Part shown: positions 1 through 10,400 of the stretch, in pieces | How the letters are laid out: every line of letters begins with the position of its first letter | Position numbering within the stretch: position 1 is the stretch's first letter | Assembly (NCBI GenBank): GCA_017416855.1 | Contig: JAFQAZ010000014.1 | Span: 1-34,265 of the forward strand | Direction of reading: 5' to 3' | Source of the DNA: Clostridia bacterium | GTDB taxonomy: Bacteria; Bacillota; Clostridia; UBA1381; UBA9506 | DNA: 34,265 nucleotides | The notes under the pieces: model-generated | Database searches by the model: none | Seen by the model: only the letters and a program-made list of their open reading frames with translations | Told to the model about the DNA's origin: nothing | Translations under genes and position numbers: made by a program

Positions 1-1
1 A

Positions 2-3000
2 GTGTATGGTACGTTTTTAGATTTGAGCCTTAGCACTCTTGCTGTAAGTGCAGGGGAGCTTTCGCCTGCTTTTGACCCTGCAGTAATGACCTATGAGGTG
101 ACAGTTCCTTCATTAGATGCCATACCGCAGGTAACAGCAACGCCCAGCAATTCAAATGCTGCTGTTGTTATTACACAGGCTGATGCTACGACCAAGAAGG
201 CAACCGTTACGGTAAGCTTTGGTGAAGGTTTGCCTTCCTTGACCTATACCATCAATATAGTTCTTGATTTGAAATTGGCTACACTTACTGCTAATGCAGG
301 CGTGCTATCCCCGAGTTTTGATCCCGACGTAACTGAGTATGAGTTGGCTCTTCCATCTTTAGATACAATGCCGGAGATAACAGCAACGGCCAGCGATTCA
401 AGTGCTACTGTTGCCATAACCCAGGCTGATATTACCACCAAGAAGGCAACTGTTACGGTTACAGCAGCTGATGGATCCGACTCTCTTATCTATACCATTA
501 CGATGGTAAAGCAGGAAACCAATTTTGCTTTAGCTGTAAATGGAGGTAAAGCCACAAGTCCTGCTGGCTATAGTAATAAAGGTGCAGGTCAGGCTATAGA
601 TGGCGATATAACTACCGTATGGCATCCCAATCCCAATAGCTATGATGAAGTAGGCACAGCTTGGTTCAAGGTTGAACTTTCAGATGTAATCTTAGTAAAA
701 AAGATTATTATCTATGAAGGCTATAGCAACAACAAAGATGCAATGTACAGTAACCTTTTTGCCTCTTTAGACGGTGAAAACTGGACACAGCTTTCCTGTC
801 AGATGGAAAAAACTGAGGCAGTAGGAATGTCCAATGGCCGTAAGAGAGTATTCACATTGAATACACCTACAGGAGCTAAGTTTGTGAAAATGGTGAATCC
901 GCTGACGGGAACCATCACCATGACAGAATTTGAGGTGTATGGTGAGCCAATAGACTTAAAGTTAAAAGAGCTTACTTTTTCTGAAGGTACTTTGTCACCG
1001 GCCTTTACGCCCGGTACTATTCTTTACGAATGTGCATTACCTTCTTTGGAAGCGATGCCTGTCGTTACCACTGCAACAGCTAATAATCCTGAGGCACAAG
1101 TGGAAATCTTGAATGCAACAACGGCTACAAAACAAGCCAAGGTTAAGGTTTCTTTAGGCGAATATTATTTAACATATACCATTAATATGCTCCAACAGGA
1201 AAAAAACTGGGCGTTGGCCGAAAACGGCACAACTTTAACCAGTAGCCGAACCTACACCACAACAGGCGTAAAAAACGCTGTGGATGGTTCTAAATCCACT
1301 AACTGGCAATCTAATTTGGAAAAGCCGGATAGAGAGTATGCCTGGTTTCAGGCAGAATTTCAAGATGTTCTTTGTGTTACGCGCGTAGTGGTTTACGATA
1401 AAACTAGCAACGGCAATGGTAATACCATGAAGCTTCAATATTCCTTTGATGGGAAAACTTACTATGATTTACCTTGCGAAGAGACGCGTACAACCGATAT
1501 AACAACATCTAACGGACGTAAAAGAGTCTTTGCCGTGACCGAGCCTGTTGGTGCAAAATATTTGAAGGTAGTTAATCCTAAAGCGGGAAACTATTTTATT
1601 TCAGAGTTTGAGGTGAATGGTTACCTCATCAACCCCTATCTTAGAAGTCTGCAATCCAGTATCGGTGAGCTTTCTCCCTCCTTTAACCGGAAGGTAGTAA
1701 GCTACGATTTGGTGATTGCTTCTAAAGATGTGCTTCCCACAATTAGTGCGACTGCAGATGATGAAAATGCTCAAGTAGAACTTATTCAGGCAGACTTAAA
1801 TACTATGGAAGCTAAGGTACTTGTAACAACAGCCGGAGAGGAATGTACAATGCCCTATACTATCCGGATTCTTTATCCCCCGGATAACGTTGAGCTTGAG
1901 TATCTGACAATATCCTCTGGCAAATTGGAACCGTCTTTTGATCTGAGCACCGAGTCCTATTCTGTTACCTTAGGGCCGGATGATGAAATTCCGGTTGTGA
2001 TGGCCGGGGCATTATTCCCCGAAGTAACAAATGTGGAAATCACACAGGCTACTGATGAAAATGGCCTTCTGGCAAAGGTAGAGGTTGGTTCCGGTAATGG
2101 TTTATTTACCAAGACCTATACTATTCAGTTTAACAGAACCGGTGTTGATCTTAACACACTCACAGTTGGCACCAAGGAATTAAATCCTGCGTTTTCTCCT
2201 GATGTGCTGGACTATTCTGTTATTTTAGAGGCTGATGAAGCTTTACCTGAGGTTGCGATTACCATAGACTATGCTTTGGCAAGTCAAACAATTACTCAGG
2301 CCACAGAAAGTACGATGAAAGCCACTGTTAAGTTGGTTTCCTTAGAGGGAGAAGAGCAAGTTTACACCGTTTATTTCTATCGTAGAAATAATGCAGCAGA
2401 TAATGCAAACTTATCTGGTATCAAGTTTTCATCCGGCAGTCTTTATGAGGTGTTTGACCCTGCCAGAACAGAATTTTCCTATATTGCAACAGATGAAATG
2501 AACCTGCCGATTATTTCCGAGGCTGTCACAGAAGCCACAGGAGCTACGGCAGTAATCACTCAGGCAGACAACAAAACAATGACTGCTACCATTGTTGTAA
2601 CCAGTGCAAACGGTAATGTTACCAAGACATATAAGGTATATTATCTTACGAATCTGGCTTTGGGTAGGGAAACTTATTCTTCCAGTGCGTATAGCCCCAC
2701 CAAGCCGGTACGTGCCACCGATGGTATTTATAAGACCTATTGGGGTGCATCTAACGGTAATGTTAAGGAGTGGATTGTCTGCTATCTGGAAAATAAGGGT
2801 ACCATTCGACATATGCGCGTTCATGAAAACTGTTCAGGTGAAGTAGAAAACAATTACTTTAATCATATTTTAAAATCTGATGATGGCCGGAACTGGACAG
2901 AAGTTGAAACCACAATGACTGTCTCTTCATTTCCCGGCAGAGAAGGTCTGAAAGAATATTATATTCTGGAGTATGACTTTGAGCCCTTTGAAGCAAGATA

Positions 3001-4747
3001 CGTAAAAATTACCGGCGACGATTGCTCGCGTGTTCGTCTGAATGAAATTGAGCTTTTTGGCGTTTGGGAAGAGATTATATCCACCAATGCGTACCTTAAA
3101 AGCTTAGAACTGAGCAACGCTACCTTAACACCCGCTTTTACTTCCTATTTAATGGATTATACAGTAAACCTTGGCAAAAATGAGCCTCTGCCCACAATCA
3201 CCAAAGCAGAGAGCGTCGATCCTGCGGCTACTGTTACCATAACGGATGCTACAGAAGAAATGCCACAGGCACAAGTGCAGGTGTTGGCAGAAGATGGCGT
3301 TACCAAGAGGACCTATTCCATTATGATGAACAAGGAAGTTGATCCGGAAAAGGATACAAGACTTTCGAGTATCAGCACATCCAAGGGAATTCTGGAGCCG
3401 GCTTTCTCACAAAACATTCTCAGATATACATTATATCTCCATCCGGGAGATGTTCTTGCAGAAATTTCCGGTCAAACGGTGACCAAAGATGCTTCTTTGG
3501 AAATTATTAAAACAGCTTCTGAGGCAAAGCTTGTGGTTATATCTGCTGATGGAACAGCACAACGTAACTATGTGATAGCCATTGTTTATGTAAATGCTGA
3601 GTTGGGTACTCTGGAGGTCCCCGGCGCGGTATTAACCCCGGCTTTTGACCCCGGCGTTTATGAATACAAAGCAGAGCTGCCTGCCGGTAGTGCAATTCCG
3701 GATGTAAATGCCAACCCGGCAGATGCTGAAGCCTTTCTATCCATTACACCGGCAACGGAGCAGAATATGACCACCATCATTGAGGTAAAAGGTGCCGGAA
3801 CAAGTTTAGTTAAAACCTATAAGATAACCTTCAGCCGCAGGCAGAGCTTCTTAGAGGGCGTGGAAGCGGCAATGGAGGCAGTGAAAAATTATCAGGTATC
3901 AGAGACAACTACAGCGGCTGCTATGATGGCAACTATACGGTCATCGATAACCAATGGTGATATTTCTCTAACCTGGCATCAACCGTTCCAGAACCAGGTG
4001 CCCACAACGACAAATCAGGGTTTAGTTGCCGGTCAAATAACCATAGCTCTGGGCGGTGAAAGTGCAGTTATAAAAATAAACAAACCCTATGGCACGTTGC
4101 TGCCTGGTGCTATAACACCTGCTGGCGGCGGAGGTGGCAGTTCCGGTGGTGTTTATAATGCAGCTGTATCGGTAACACCGGGCGATGTGTTGGGCACAAC
4201 AGAAGTAGAGTCTGGAATACTGAAAAACGAGTTGGCCGGCCATTGGGCGGAAAAAGAGATTACAGTTCTTTACGAAAAAGGTATTGTGAAGGGCAATGGC
4301 CAATCTCTTGATTTAGAATCTAAGGTCAGCCGGGCTGAGTTTGTTTCGATGCTGGTACGAGCCAGTGGCCTTGAAAAAGTAGCTTATCAGGGCATCTTTA
4401 GTGATGTGGATAAGAGTAAATGGTATGCAGACGATGTGCAAATGGCCTATAACAAGGGTTTGGTTTCCGGTTACGGTGATCAATTTGGTCCGGAAGATGA
4501 AATGAGTCGTGAGCAGGCTTCTAAAACCTTACTTTCCTTCTATGAGATGCTGTATGGCAAGTCAGAAGAAGCAACAGTGTCCACCTTCACAGATGCTCAT
4601 GCAGTGAGCCAGTGGGCGCAGGAGAGTGTTAACCGTTCTGCTGCTTTAGGTCTCATACAGGGTTATCCCGATAATAGCTTTAGACCGATGGCTCCCTTAA
4701 CGCGAGCACAGGCTATGGTTTTAGTTTATAGACTTTGCAGATTCTAA
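2..4747 (+). CDS. Giant SLH-anchored surface protein with cadherin-like and F5/8-type-C modules (5' partial)
   Basis: The frame is open from the left edge, so the true start and signal peptide lie outside the window; the GTG at base 2 is not a credible start. In order, counting from that GTG, the visible 1581 residues hold: cadherin-like beta-sandwich repeats at about 6-89 and 90-171; a discoidin domain at 172-315; a cadherin-like repeat at 317-399; a discoidin domain at 400-540; four cadherin-like repeats at about 541-883; a discoidin domain at 884-1021; three cadherin-like repeats at about 1029-1280; a Gly-rich linker near 1373-1385; and three SLH repeats from about 1410, 1465 and 1530. The cadherin-like repeats share the pattern L.P.FdP.v..Y.v..p. 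By family knowledge SLH triplets bind secondary cell-wall polysaccharide and discoidin domains often bind sugars. I see no catalytic domain; one could lie upstream. It is 13 nt ahead of the next SLH gene, so they are probably cotranscribed. Confidence 0.9.
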   Translation: MYGTFLDLSLSTLAVSAGELSPAFDPAVMTYEVTVPSLDAIPQVTATPSNSNAAVVITQADATTKKATVTVSFGEGLPSLTYTINIVLDLKLATLTANAGVLSPSFDPDVTEYELALPSLDTMPEITATASDSSATVAITQADITTKKATVTVTAADGSDSLIYTITMVKQETNFALAVNGGKATSPAGYSNKGAGQAIDGDITTVWHPNPNSYDEVGTAWFKVELSDVILVKKIIIYEGYSNNKDAMYSNLFASLDGENWTQLSCQMEKTEAVGMSNGRKRVFTLNTPTGAKFVKMVNPLTGTITMTEFEVYGEPIDLKLKELTFSEGTLSPAFTPGTILYECALPSLEAMPVVTTATANNPEAQVEILNATTATKQAKVKVSLGEYYLTYTINMLQQEKNWALAENGTTLTSSRTYTTTGVKNAVDGSKSTNWQSNLEKPDREYAWFQAEFQDVLCVTRVVVYDKTSNGNGNTMKLQYSFDGKTYYDLPCEETRTTDITTSNGRKRVFAVTEPVGAKYLKVVNPKAGNYFISEFEVNGYLINPYLRSLQSSIGELSPSFNRKVVSYDLVIASKDVLPTISATADDENAQVELIQADLNTMEAKVLVTTAGEECTMPYTIRILYPPDNVELEYLTISSGKLEPSFDLSTESYSVTLGPDDEIPVVMAGALFPEVTNVEITQATDENGLLAKVEVGSGNGLFTKTYTIQFNRTGVDLNTLTVGTKELNPAFSPDVLDYSVILEADEALPEVAITIDYALASQTITQATESTMKATVKLVSLEGEEQVYTVYFYRRNNAADNANLSGIKFSSGSLYEVFDPARTEFSYIATDEMNLPIISEAVTEATGATAVITQADNKTMTATIVVTSANGNVTKTYKVYYLTNLALGRETYSSSAYSPTKPVRATDGIYKTYWGASNGNVKEWIVCYLENKGTIRHMRVHENCSGEVENNYFNHILKSDDGRNWTEVETTMTVSSFPGREGLKEYYILEYDFEPFEARYVKITGDDCSRVRLNEIELFGVWEEIISTNAYLKSLELSNATLTPAFTSYLMDYTVNLGKNEPLPTITKAESVDPAATVTITDATEEMPQAQVQVLAEDGVTKRTYSIMMNKEVDPEKDTRLSSISTSKGILEPAFSQNILRYTLYLHPGDVLAEISGQTVTKDASLEIIKTASEAKLVVISADGTAQRNYVIAIVYVNAELGTLEVPGAVLTPAFDPGVYEYKAELPAGSAIPDVNANPADAEAFLSITPATEQNMTTIIEVKGAGTSLVKTYKITFSRRQSFLEGVEAAMEAVKNYQVSETTTAAAMMATIRSSITNGDISLTWHQPFQNQVPTTTNQGLVAGQITIALGGESAVIKINKPYGTLLPGAITPAGGGGGSSGGVYNAAVSVTPGDVLGTTEVESGILKNELAGHWAEKEITVLYEKGIVKGNGQSLDLESKVSRAEFVSMLVRASGLEKVAYQGIFSDVDKSKWYADDVQMAYNKGLVSGYGDQFGPEDEMSREQASKTLLSFYEMLYGKSEEATVSTFTDAHAVSQWAQESVNRSAALGLIQGYPDNSFRPMAPLTRAQAMVLVYRLCRF
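21..515 (+). repeat. Intragenic tandem repeat, 246-bp period (two cadherin-like modules)
   Basis: Two consecutive modules in the first gene are still recognisably similar as DNA. For example the stretch from 176 recurs from 422, with GCTGATNNTACNACCAAGAA shared by both. The period is 246 bp, or 82 codons. The later modules of the same protein are alike only as protein, so this pair is the most recently duplicated. Confidence 0.6.
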
Positions 4748-4760
4748 GGAGGAACCGAGA

Positions 4761-7403
4761 ATGAAAAGAATATGTTCAATTTTGCTGGCGGCCATTTGTT
4801 TATTTGCCGCCCTGCAGGTATCGGCTATTTCGGTAGATCCAAAGAAGCAATTTGATATTGTTTCGCTGGGTATTATGGAGGGTGACGAAAATGGCGAACT
4901 TCATTTAGAGGATGCTTTAACTCGCGCGGAATTTGCCGCTGTTATTACAAGGCTTTTGCGATACGAAAACCTGGTGGACTCCTTCTCCGGAGTCCCCGGA
5001 AAATTTACCGATGTTTCTCAGGATGCCTGGTATGCAGGCTATGTGAACCTGATGCATGGTATGGGAATAATGAATGGTGTAGCAGAGAATGCTTATGCTC
5101 CACAGCAAGAAGTTACTTATGAGCAAACCATTAAAACCTTAGTCAACGTTTTAGGTTATAGTGTATTGGCAGAAAAAAAAGGGGGGTATCCCAACGGCTA
5201 TCTGGCTGTGGCAGGCAGTATTGGCTTAACCCGTGAGGTATCTAAGGATGAGACCTTTACCCGTGGACATTTGCTCCTTTTGTTACACAATGCCCTGAGC
5301 ATTGATATGATGGTGGAGAGCTATAACGCTGATGAAGAGTACTATATAGAAAAAGGAAAGAATTTTTGGAATTTATATTTAAGCAGTACTACTCAGGCCC
5401 AGATGGTGAAGGGTGAAGGCGTTGTAACGGCCAATGTGGATACTTATTTAACCGCTGTCAATGTTTCTTTGCGACCTGATGAGGTTGAGATTGATGATGT
5501 TATCTTCCATGCAGGGAACACAGATGCTTACAATTATATTGGTCAGCGTGTGAGCTACTATGCTATGATCGATGAAAGCGGTATCAGAACATTGCTTTCT
5601 ATAAGCCCTGCCAAAGGCAATTTGGTATATGAAATAAACAGAGCAGATGTGCTGTTTGCTGATGCTTCCAAGGTGACTTATGAACAAAATGGTCGCATTA
5701 AGGAAGAAAGTATTGTTGGTGCTACAGTGGTGAAAAATGGTCGTATGCTTCTGCCTAATGCTCAAAACGCAGACTTCACCGGTTTAAAAGGCCCCTTGAC
5801 AATGATCGACTGGAACGATGATAACGATATAGACGTTGTATTTTTAGAAAGCTTTAATGCATATCGCGTGCTTGAAAACAAAGATGGCCTTATCGAGTTT
5901 GTCCCCGGACAAACCTTGGATGGTTCCAAGTTCCTTCGCATTGACTTAGAGGATAACCAGATTCATTACCGTGTGGAAGATGAAAACGGCAATATTGTTG
6001 ATCCGGTAGAGATTGAAGCGGATAGTCTTTTAAGCATCAGTCAGGATGCAGGTAAAAAGCTCTATACCATTGTGGTATCAACCGAAAAGGTTGAGGGGAC
6101 CATTTCTATGGTAGATGCAGATGGAGTAACCATTGGGGATATCACATATCCCGTCTATCCCGGTTATGCTTTAGACTTTGCACCCGGTGATGCCGGTATT
6201 GCATACATAGACCATCAGGGTTATCTGGCCGATTTTGAAGACAAAACAACAACCAGCCAGTATGGCTATCTGATTGCAGCTACCCAAGAAGGCAACTTAA
6301 ACACAAATGTGCTTGTAAAGATGGTAATTGGTGCACAGGTTGAGTTTAACTACGATAAGAACACAACAGACTTAGACGATACTAACCTGATTCCGGTTAT
6401 CAACTGTCACAACGAAGGTGTTCGCGTTTTAGAAACTGCCGAACGTATCGTGGTAAATGGTGTTTCCAAGAAAAATGCCGGCGAGATGCTTTCAGCCTTA
6501 ACCCCCGGTCTTTATAGCTTTGAAACCAATGCTGATGGGAGTTTAACCCGGCTTAGCCTGGCTGAAAAGAAGGGTGGCGGCACCAATATGACCTATAACG
6601 CCTATGATAAGGTATTTGGTGGCAGCCAATGGCGCACGCCGTTTGCAGTTGACAAAAATACAATCGTTATCTGTCTGCCTACCAATAAGGCGTACAATCA
6701 GGCCAGTGATGCTGATTATTTGGTGCCTTTAAAAATCAGCAACAAAGCTACCAGTATTACCTTCTATGCAGAAGGTTACGATTATGATGAAACGGATAAA
6801 AAAGTTGATGTTTTAGTGTTCCATGATGCAATGGATGCAGAATCTGTTCTCTCTGCCTATGAGTCCAGCTCTTCTATTGGTATGGTTTCAAAGGATACCA
6901 TAACAGTTGATGAAGAAGGCTTAGAGGTCAGAATGATCAGCATCGTTGATAAAAGTGGCACAACTGACTATTTAATTAACCATATTCCCGGTAAAAATGA
7001 TATTTTAACCACATTAACACCAGGCGATTTAATTTATTATGAGGTAGACTTGTTTGGCAAGCTGAGCAATGCTCTTATTATTCGTTCCTTTGCCAATGGT
7101 GTTAGCTCCTATGACGATACTAAAGAAATTTACGGAACTGTTAACGATTTGGAATATGATGAAATTCATACTTCTACTGCAAATTTGGTAACTCGCGCTT
7201 ATATAACTACAGATTCTGGAATCGGCACTGTGGATATACCGCAGCGAAATGTACCGCCTATCTTTATTTATGATAGTTTGAGAAAGACCGTCACAATGGG
7301 TTCTATTAGCGACCTGTTCCCCAAGAGCAGCAGTGAAACATTCTACGCCTTAAAGCCTTCCGACTTAGCCGGTCGTGCTAAAGTCTGTGTGATTTGTAGA
7401 TAG
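4761..7403 (+). CDS. Secreted SLH-domain protein of unknown function, 880 aa
   Basis: The protein starts with a signal peptide (charged MKR, hydrophobic core, likely cleavage after QVSA near residue 22). The N-terminal 200 residues carry SLH-type repeats: LTRAEFAAVITRLL near 53-66, then FTDVSQDAWYAGYV near 87, and a degenerate third repeat ending in LLLLLHNAL. So the wall anchor is N-terminal here, whereas it is C-terminal in the flanking genes. About 680 further residues are rich in Asp, Val and Tyr and look like consecutive beta domains. I do not recognise them and see no enzyme motif. An AGGAGG directly after the upstream stop sets the ATG, and the heparinase-like gene follows after 14 nt. 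It may be a structural or glycan-presenting part of the same surface apparatus, which is an inference from position. Confidence 0.85.
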   Translation: MKRICSILLAAICLFAALQVSAISVDPKKQFDIVSLGIMEGDENGELHLEDALTRAEFAAVITRLLRYENLVDSFSGVPGKFTDVSQDAWYAGYVNLMHGMGIMNGVAENAYAPQQEVTYEQTIKTLVNVLGYSVLAEKKGGYPNGYLAVAGSIGLTREVSKDETFTRGHLLLLLHNALSIDMMVESYNADEEYYIEKGKNFWNLYLSSTTQAQMVKGEGVVTANVDTYLTAVNVSLRPDEVEIDDVIFHAGNTDAYNYIGQRVSYYAMIDESGIRTLLSISPAKGNLVYEINRADVLFADASKVTYEQNGRIKEESIVGATVVKNGRMLLPNAQNADFTGLKGPLTMIDWNDDNDIDVVFLESFNAYRVLENKDGLIEFVPGQTLDGSKFLRIDLEDNQIHYRVEDENGNIVDPVEIEADSLLSISQDAGKKLYTIVVSTEKVEGTISMVDADGVTIGDITYPVYPGYALDFAPGDAGIAYIDHQGYLADFEDKTTTSQYGYLIAATQEGNLNTNVLVKMVIGAQVEFNYDKNTTDLDDTNLIPVINCHNEGVRVLETAERIVVNGVSKKNAGEMLSALTPGLYSFETNADGSLTRLSLAEKKGGGTNMTYNAYDKVFGGSQWRTPFAVDKNTIVICLPTNKAYNQASDADYLVPLKISNKATSITFYAEGYDYDETDKKVDVLVFHDAMDAESVLSAYESSSSIGMVSKDTITVDEEGLEVRMISIVDKSGTTDYLINHIPGKNDILTTLTPGDLIYYEVDLFGKLSNALIIRSFANGVSSYDDTKEIYGTVNDLEYDEIHTSTANLVTRAYITTDSGIGTVDIPQRNVPPIFIYDSLRKTVTMGSISDLFPKSSSETFYALKPSDLAGRAKVCVICR

Positions 7404-7417
7404 GAGGGAAGTTACAT

Positions 7418-10400
7418 ATGAAGGGAATAAAATCTTTTATCAGCCTGCTTTGTGTAGCTTCGATGCTTTTCTCCTGTGGTATAATGGTTTCTGCCGAAAC
7501 AACGAATGGCGAGCCCTTAAGTGGTGCGACTACAAGCCGTGCTTATTTTGAGCAAACCATCAGCCAATATGAGCAGAGTGAAGCGGAATTCCGTGATCCA
7601 CAGGCAAAAATCACCGATGAACAGTTTTTTGGTGTATACGATGCTTCATCAGAGACTTGGACAACACAGCCTCTTTTGAACTATGAAGAGTATGTGGCGC
7701 TTTCGGATGTAGAAGGAGCCGCAAAAGAAGGCGATTACAGTAAAGCAAAAGAAGGTATTTTAAACTATTATCAGCAAAAGTTTTCCACAACAACAGTGGG
7801 TCTTAATGCTTCCACCTCTAAGGTAGATGAATACAAAGCCAAGCTAATGCTGGAAAACATCATCGCCACTTGCACTGTGGCGGACATCATCCAGTTAACG
7901 AACGAATTTCAGACTTTTGATGTAGATGTTACCTCTTTGGTCAGTTCTGCAAAATCAACGTCTACCAAGCGTCAGTCGTTTTCTTTACTGGCTCTGAAAA
8001 AGGATGGCAGTATGGGCTTGTTCTATTCAAAGGAATCGGAACAAAAGCCATATATTGAAGCAACGGTTAATGGTCGTCTGCGTACCTATTATCCCATTGC
8101 TGATACTTACATTGAAGCGGGTACAAAAAGTACTGTGGTAAATGGTACAAGTGGCATTATGGCAGTAGAGGAGTCTTATTCAAGTATTGGTATTGCAACC
8201 TCCAGCCGAACCGATACGTATACAAAACGCGGTGTACTCTTATTTGAATTTAGTGATATTAACGCAAATGATAAGGTTACTGGTGCCCGTTTGGTATTAA
8301 CCGGCTGTAAAACCATCTCCGACAATCCACGCGGTCCTGAAACACTGCTTTCTTATAAGGACATTGTGGTTGCGAGTGCTTCAGATGAACAGTGGGATGA
8401 AAACTCTTATTGCTGGGGTCAGGCCACTACTGGTGATTTTCATTCCTTCAATGGCGAATATGCCTGGGAACCCGGTACCAGTCTTGCACTGGTTGATCCC
8501 TTGCGAATTGGTATTCGTGTTTGGAAAAATACGCAAGAAGAGGCCTATGCTTATAACACACTGCGTATGATGACCACAGCTATGGGCTTTCACCTGCAGA
8601 GAGCAGAGGGCTTAGGTGAGCAAACAACGTTGGCTTTAACGAGCTTTTTAGGAGACTTTCCTCAGCTTGTTGCCGATGCTACAAGAATGCCCTGTATTAC
8701 GCCGGAAAAGTTTACTTTAATTCTAAAATATATGCACGAGGCAACCGAAACAGCAGTACGTCAATGGACGCCTAATGAAGAAGGCGGCAACTTTGGTATG
8801 TCAAGCGGTGGCAGTATTTTAATGTCCGGTTTGTTATATCCTGAATTCAGAAAGGCAACAGAGCCTTTATCAGAAAAACCAATGGATGAAGATGCACCAG
8901 GTGGCCGTACAGGTGGTTGGCGTGCCGTTGGCGATTTTCGTGTAAATTATAATGCAAATATTGAGTTGTTTTCTGATGGCTCCTGTATTGAGGTCGCTTT
9001 TGGCTACGTCCGATATGTTTTAAATCTGTTCATTCGTGTGCCAAACCTTTGCGCTAATATGAACATTGATATGAATGAAGTTGTCAGTCCTGAGTTGATG
9101 AAAACTATGGAAAAATTCATGATTTATCTTATGAATGTTTCCACCCCTTCAGCCAATGGTGGCAGTTGGGGTCAAGGTGATGAAAAGGGTTTAAACACCA
9201 GCGCTCTGACGAATTTTAAAAGTCTGATTGATGCGGTGGATAATCCCAATTTAGAGTGGCTGTATTCCGGTAAAACAACAGGTGAGGCACCTGATTATCT
9301 TTCTGTTGCCTACGATGTAGGCAGAAAAGCCGTTCTTCGTTCCGGTTGGGACCCGCAGGCAATTGCTGCACAAATTAATGCAGACGGCGCTAATGAAACT
9401 CACGGTCACTCAGATGATTTATCTTTGAATTTCTATGCTTATGGCCGTAATCTGTTGATAGATCCTCTCTGTCCGGATTATGATACGGTTGAGGATATAA
9501 CTGCCTGGTTTTATACAAACCGAGCCCATAACACCATCGAGATTAACGATGTGAAGCAAAAGGGTAAGGGTAGATCCGGTGAATTGACTTATACAACCCC
9601 TCGAGGAGAAACAGAAACTGTTTACTCAAAGCATGGCACGGAAACAGAGGCCGGTGATTTACATCCGGAGGATAGGGAACTGAACCCTATGTATAACTAC
9701 TTTAAGGCAGAAACCTATAGCTATCAGCAAAACAACGGCCTTTATGATGATTATGAAGTTCTCCGCGAAATTCTGTTTATTGAACCGGAATATATGTTGG
9801 TGACAGATTACATAAATCCCATGATGGATCAGCGTGCGGTGAATAACTACAAGCAACATTGGCATGTGCCTTTAAATGCCGGCCTGACGGTAGATAGTGA
9901 AACCGGCATTGCCAAGACAAACTTTGAAACAGGTGCTAATGTTATTGTTGCGCAGGCTATGGGTGGCGAGATTCCTTTAGAAAGTAAGTTAGCAAGCGGA
10001 TGGTATAACACCAAAGACCAGCCTGCAGATTACATTCGCTATGAAAAAACAGCCCCCGGTACAGTAACCTTTAACACTATTTTATATCCTGTGGCGCCTG
10101 GTGGTCAGGCTGAGGTAGAAGCTCAAAAGCTGCCCATTGCTTTAACAGAAGCGCAGGCCAGTGCCTTTAGCTACACCATTGAGGATAAAAAGGCAGGTAG
10201 CAATAAAGAAGCAGCTTGCTATAGCCTCCATGATGTAACGAAAAAGCAGGAAATTATCTTTGGTGACTATAAAACAGATGGTCGCCTGGCCTTTGTACAG
10301 AAGCAAGGCACAGTCTATGATAAAGCCATTCTTCGTGATGGCACAAGTCTGGCAATAGATAATAGCGATATTGTTCTTCTTTCCTCAACGGAAAATATTT

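Noticed and set aside
2429-2824. 131-codon - strand open frame
   Set aside because: It is opposite conserved cadherin-like and discoidin modules and shows no independent signals.
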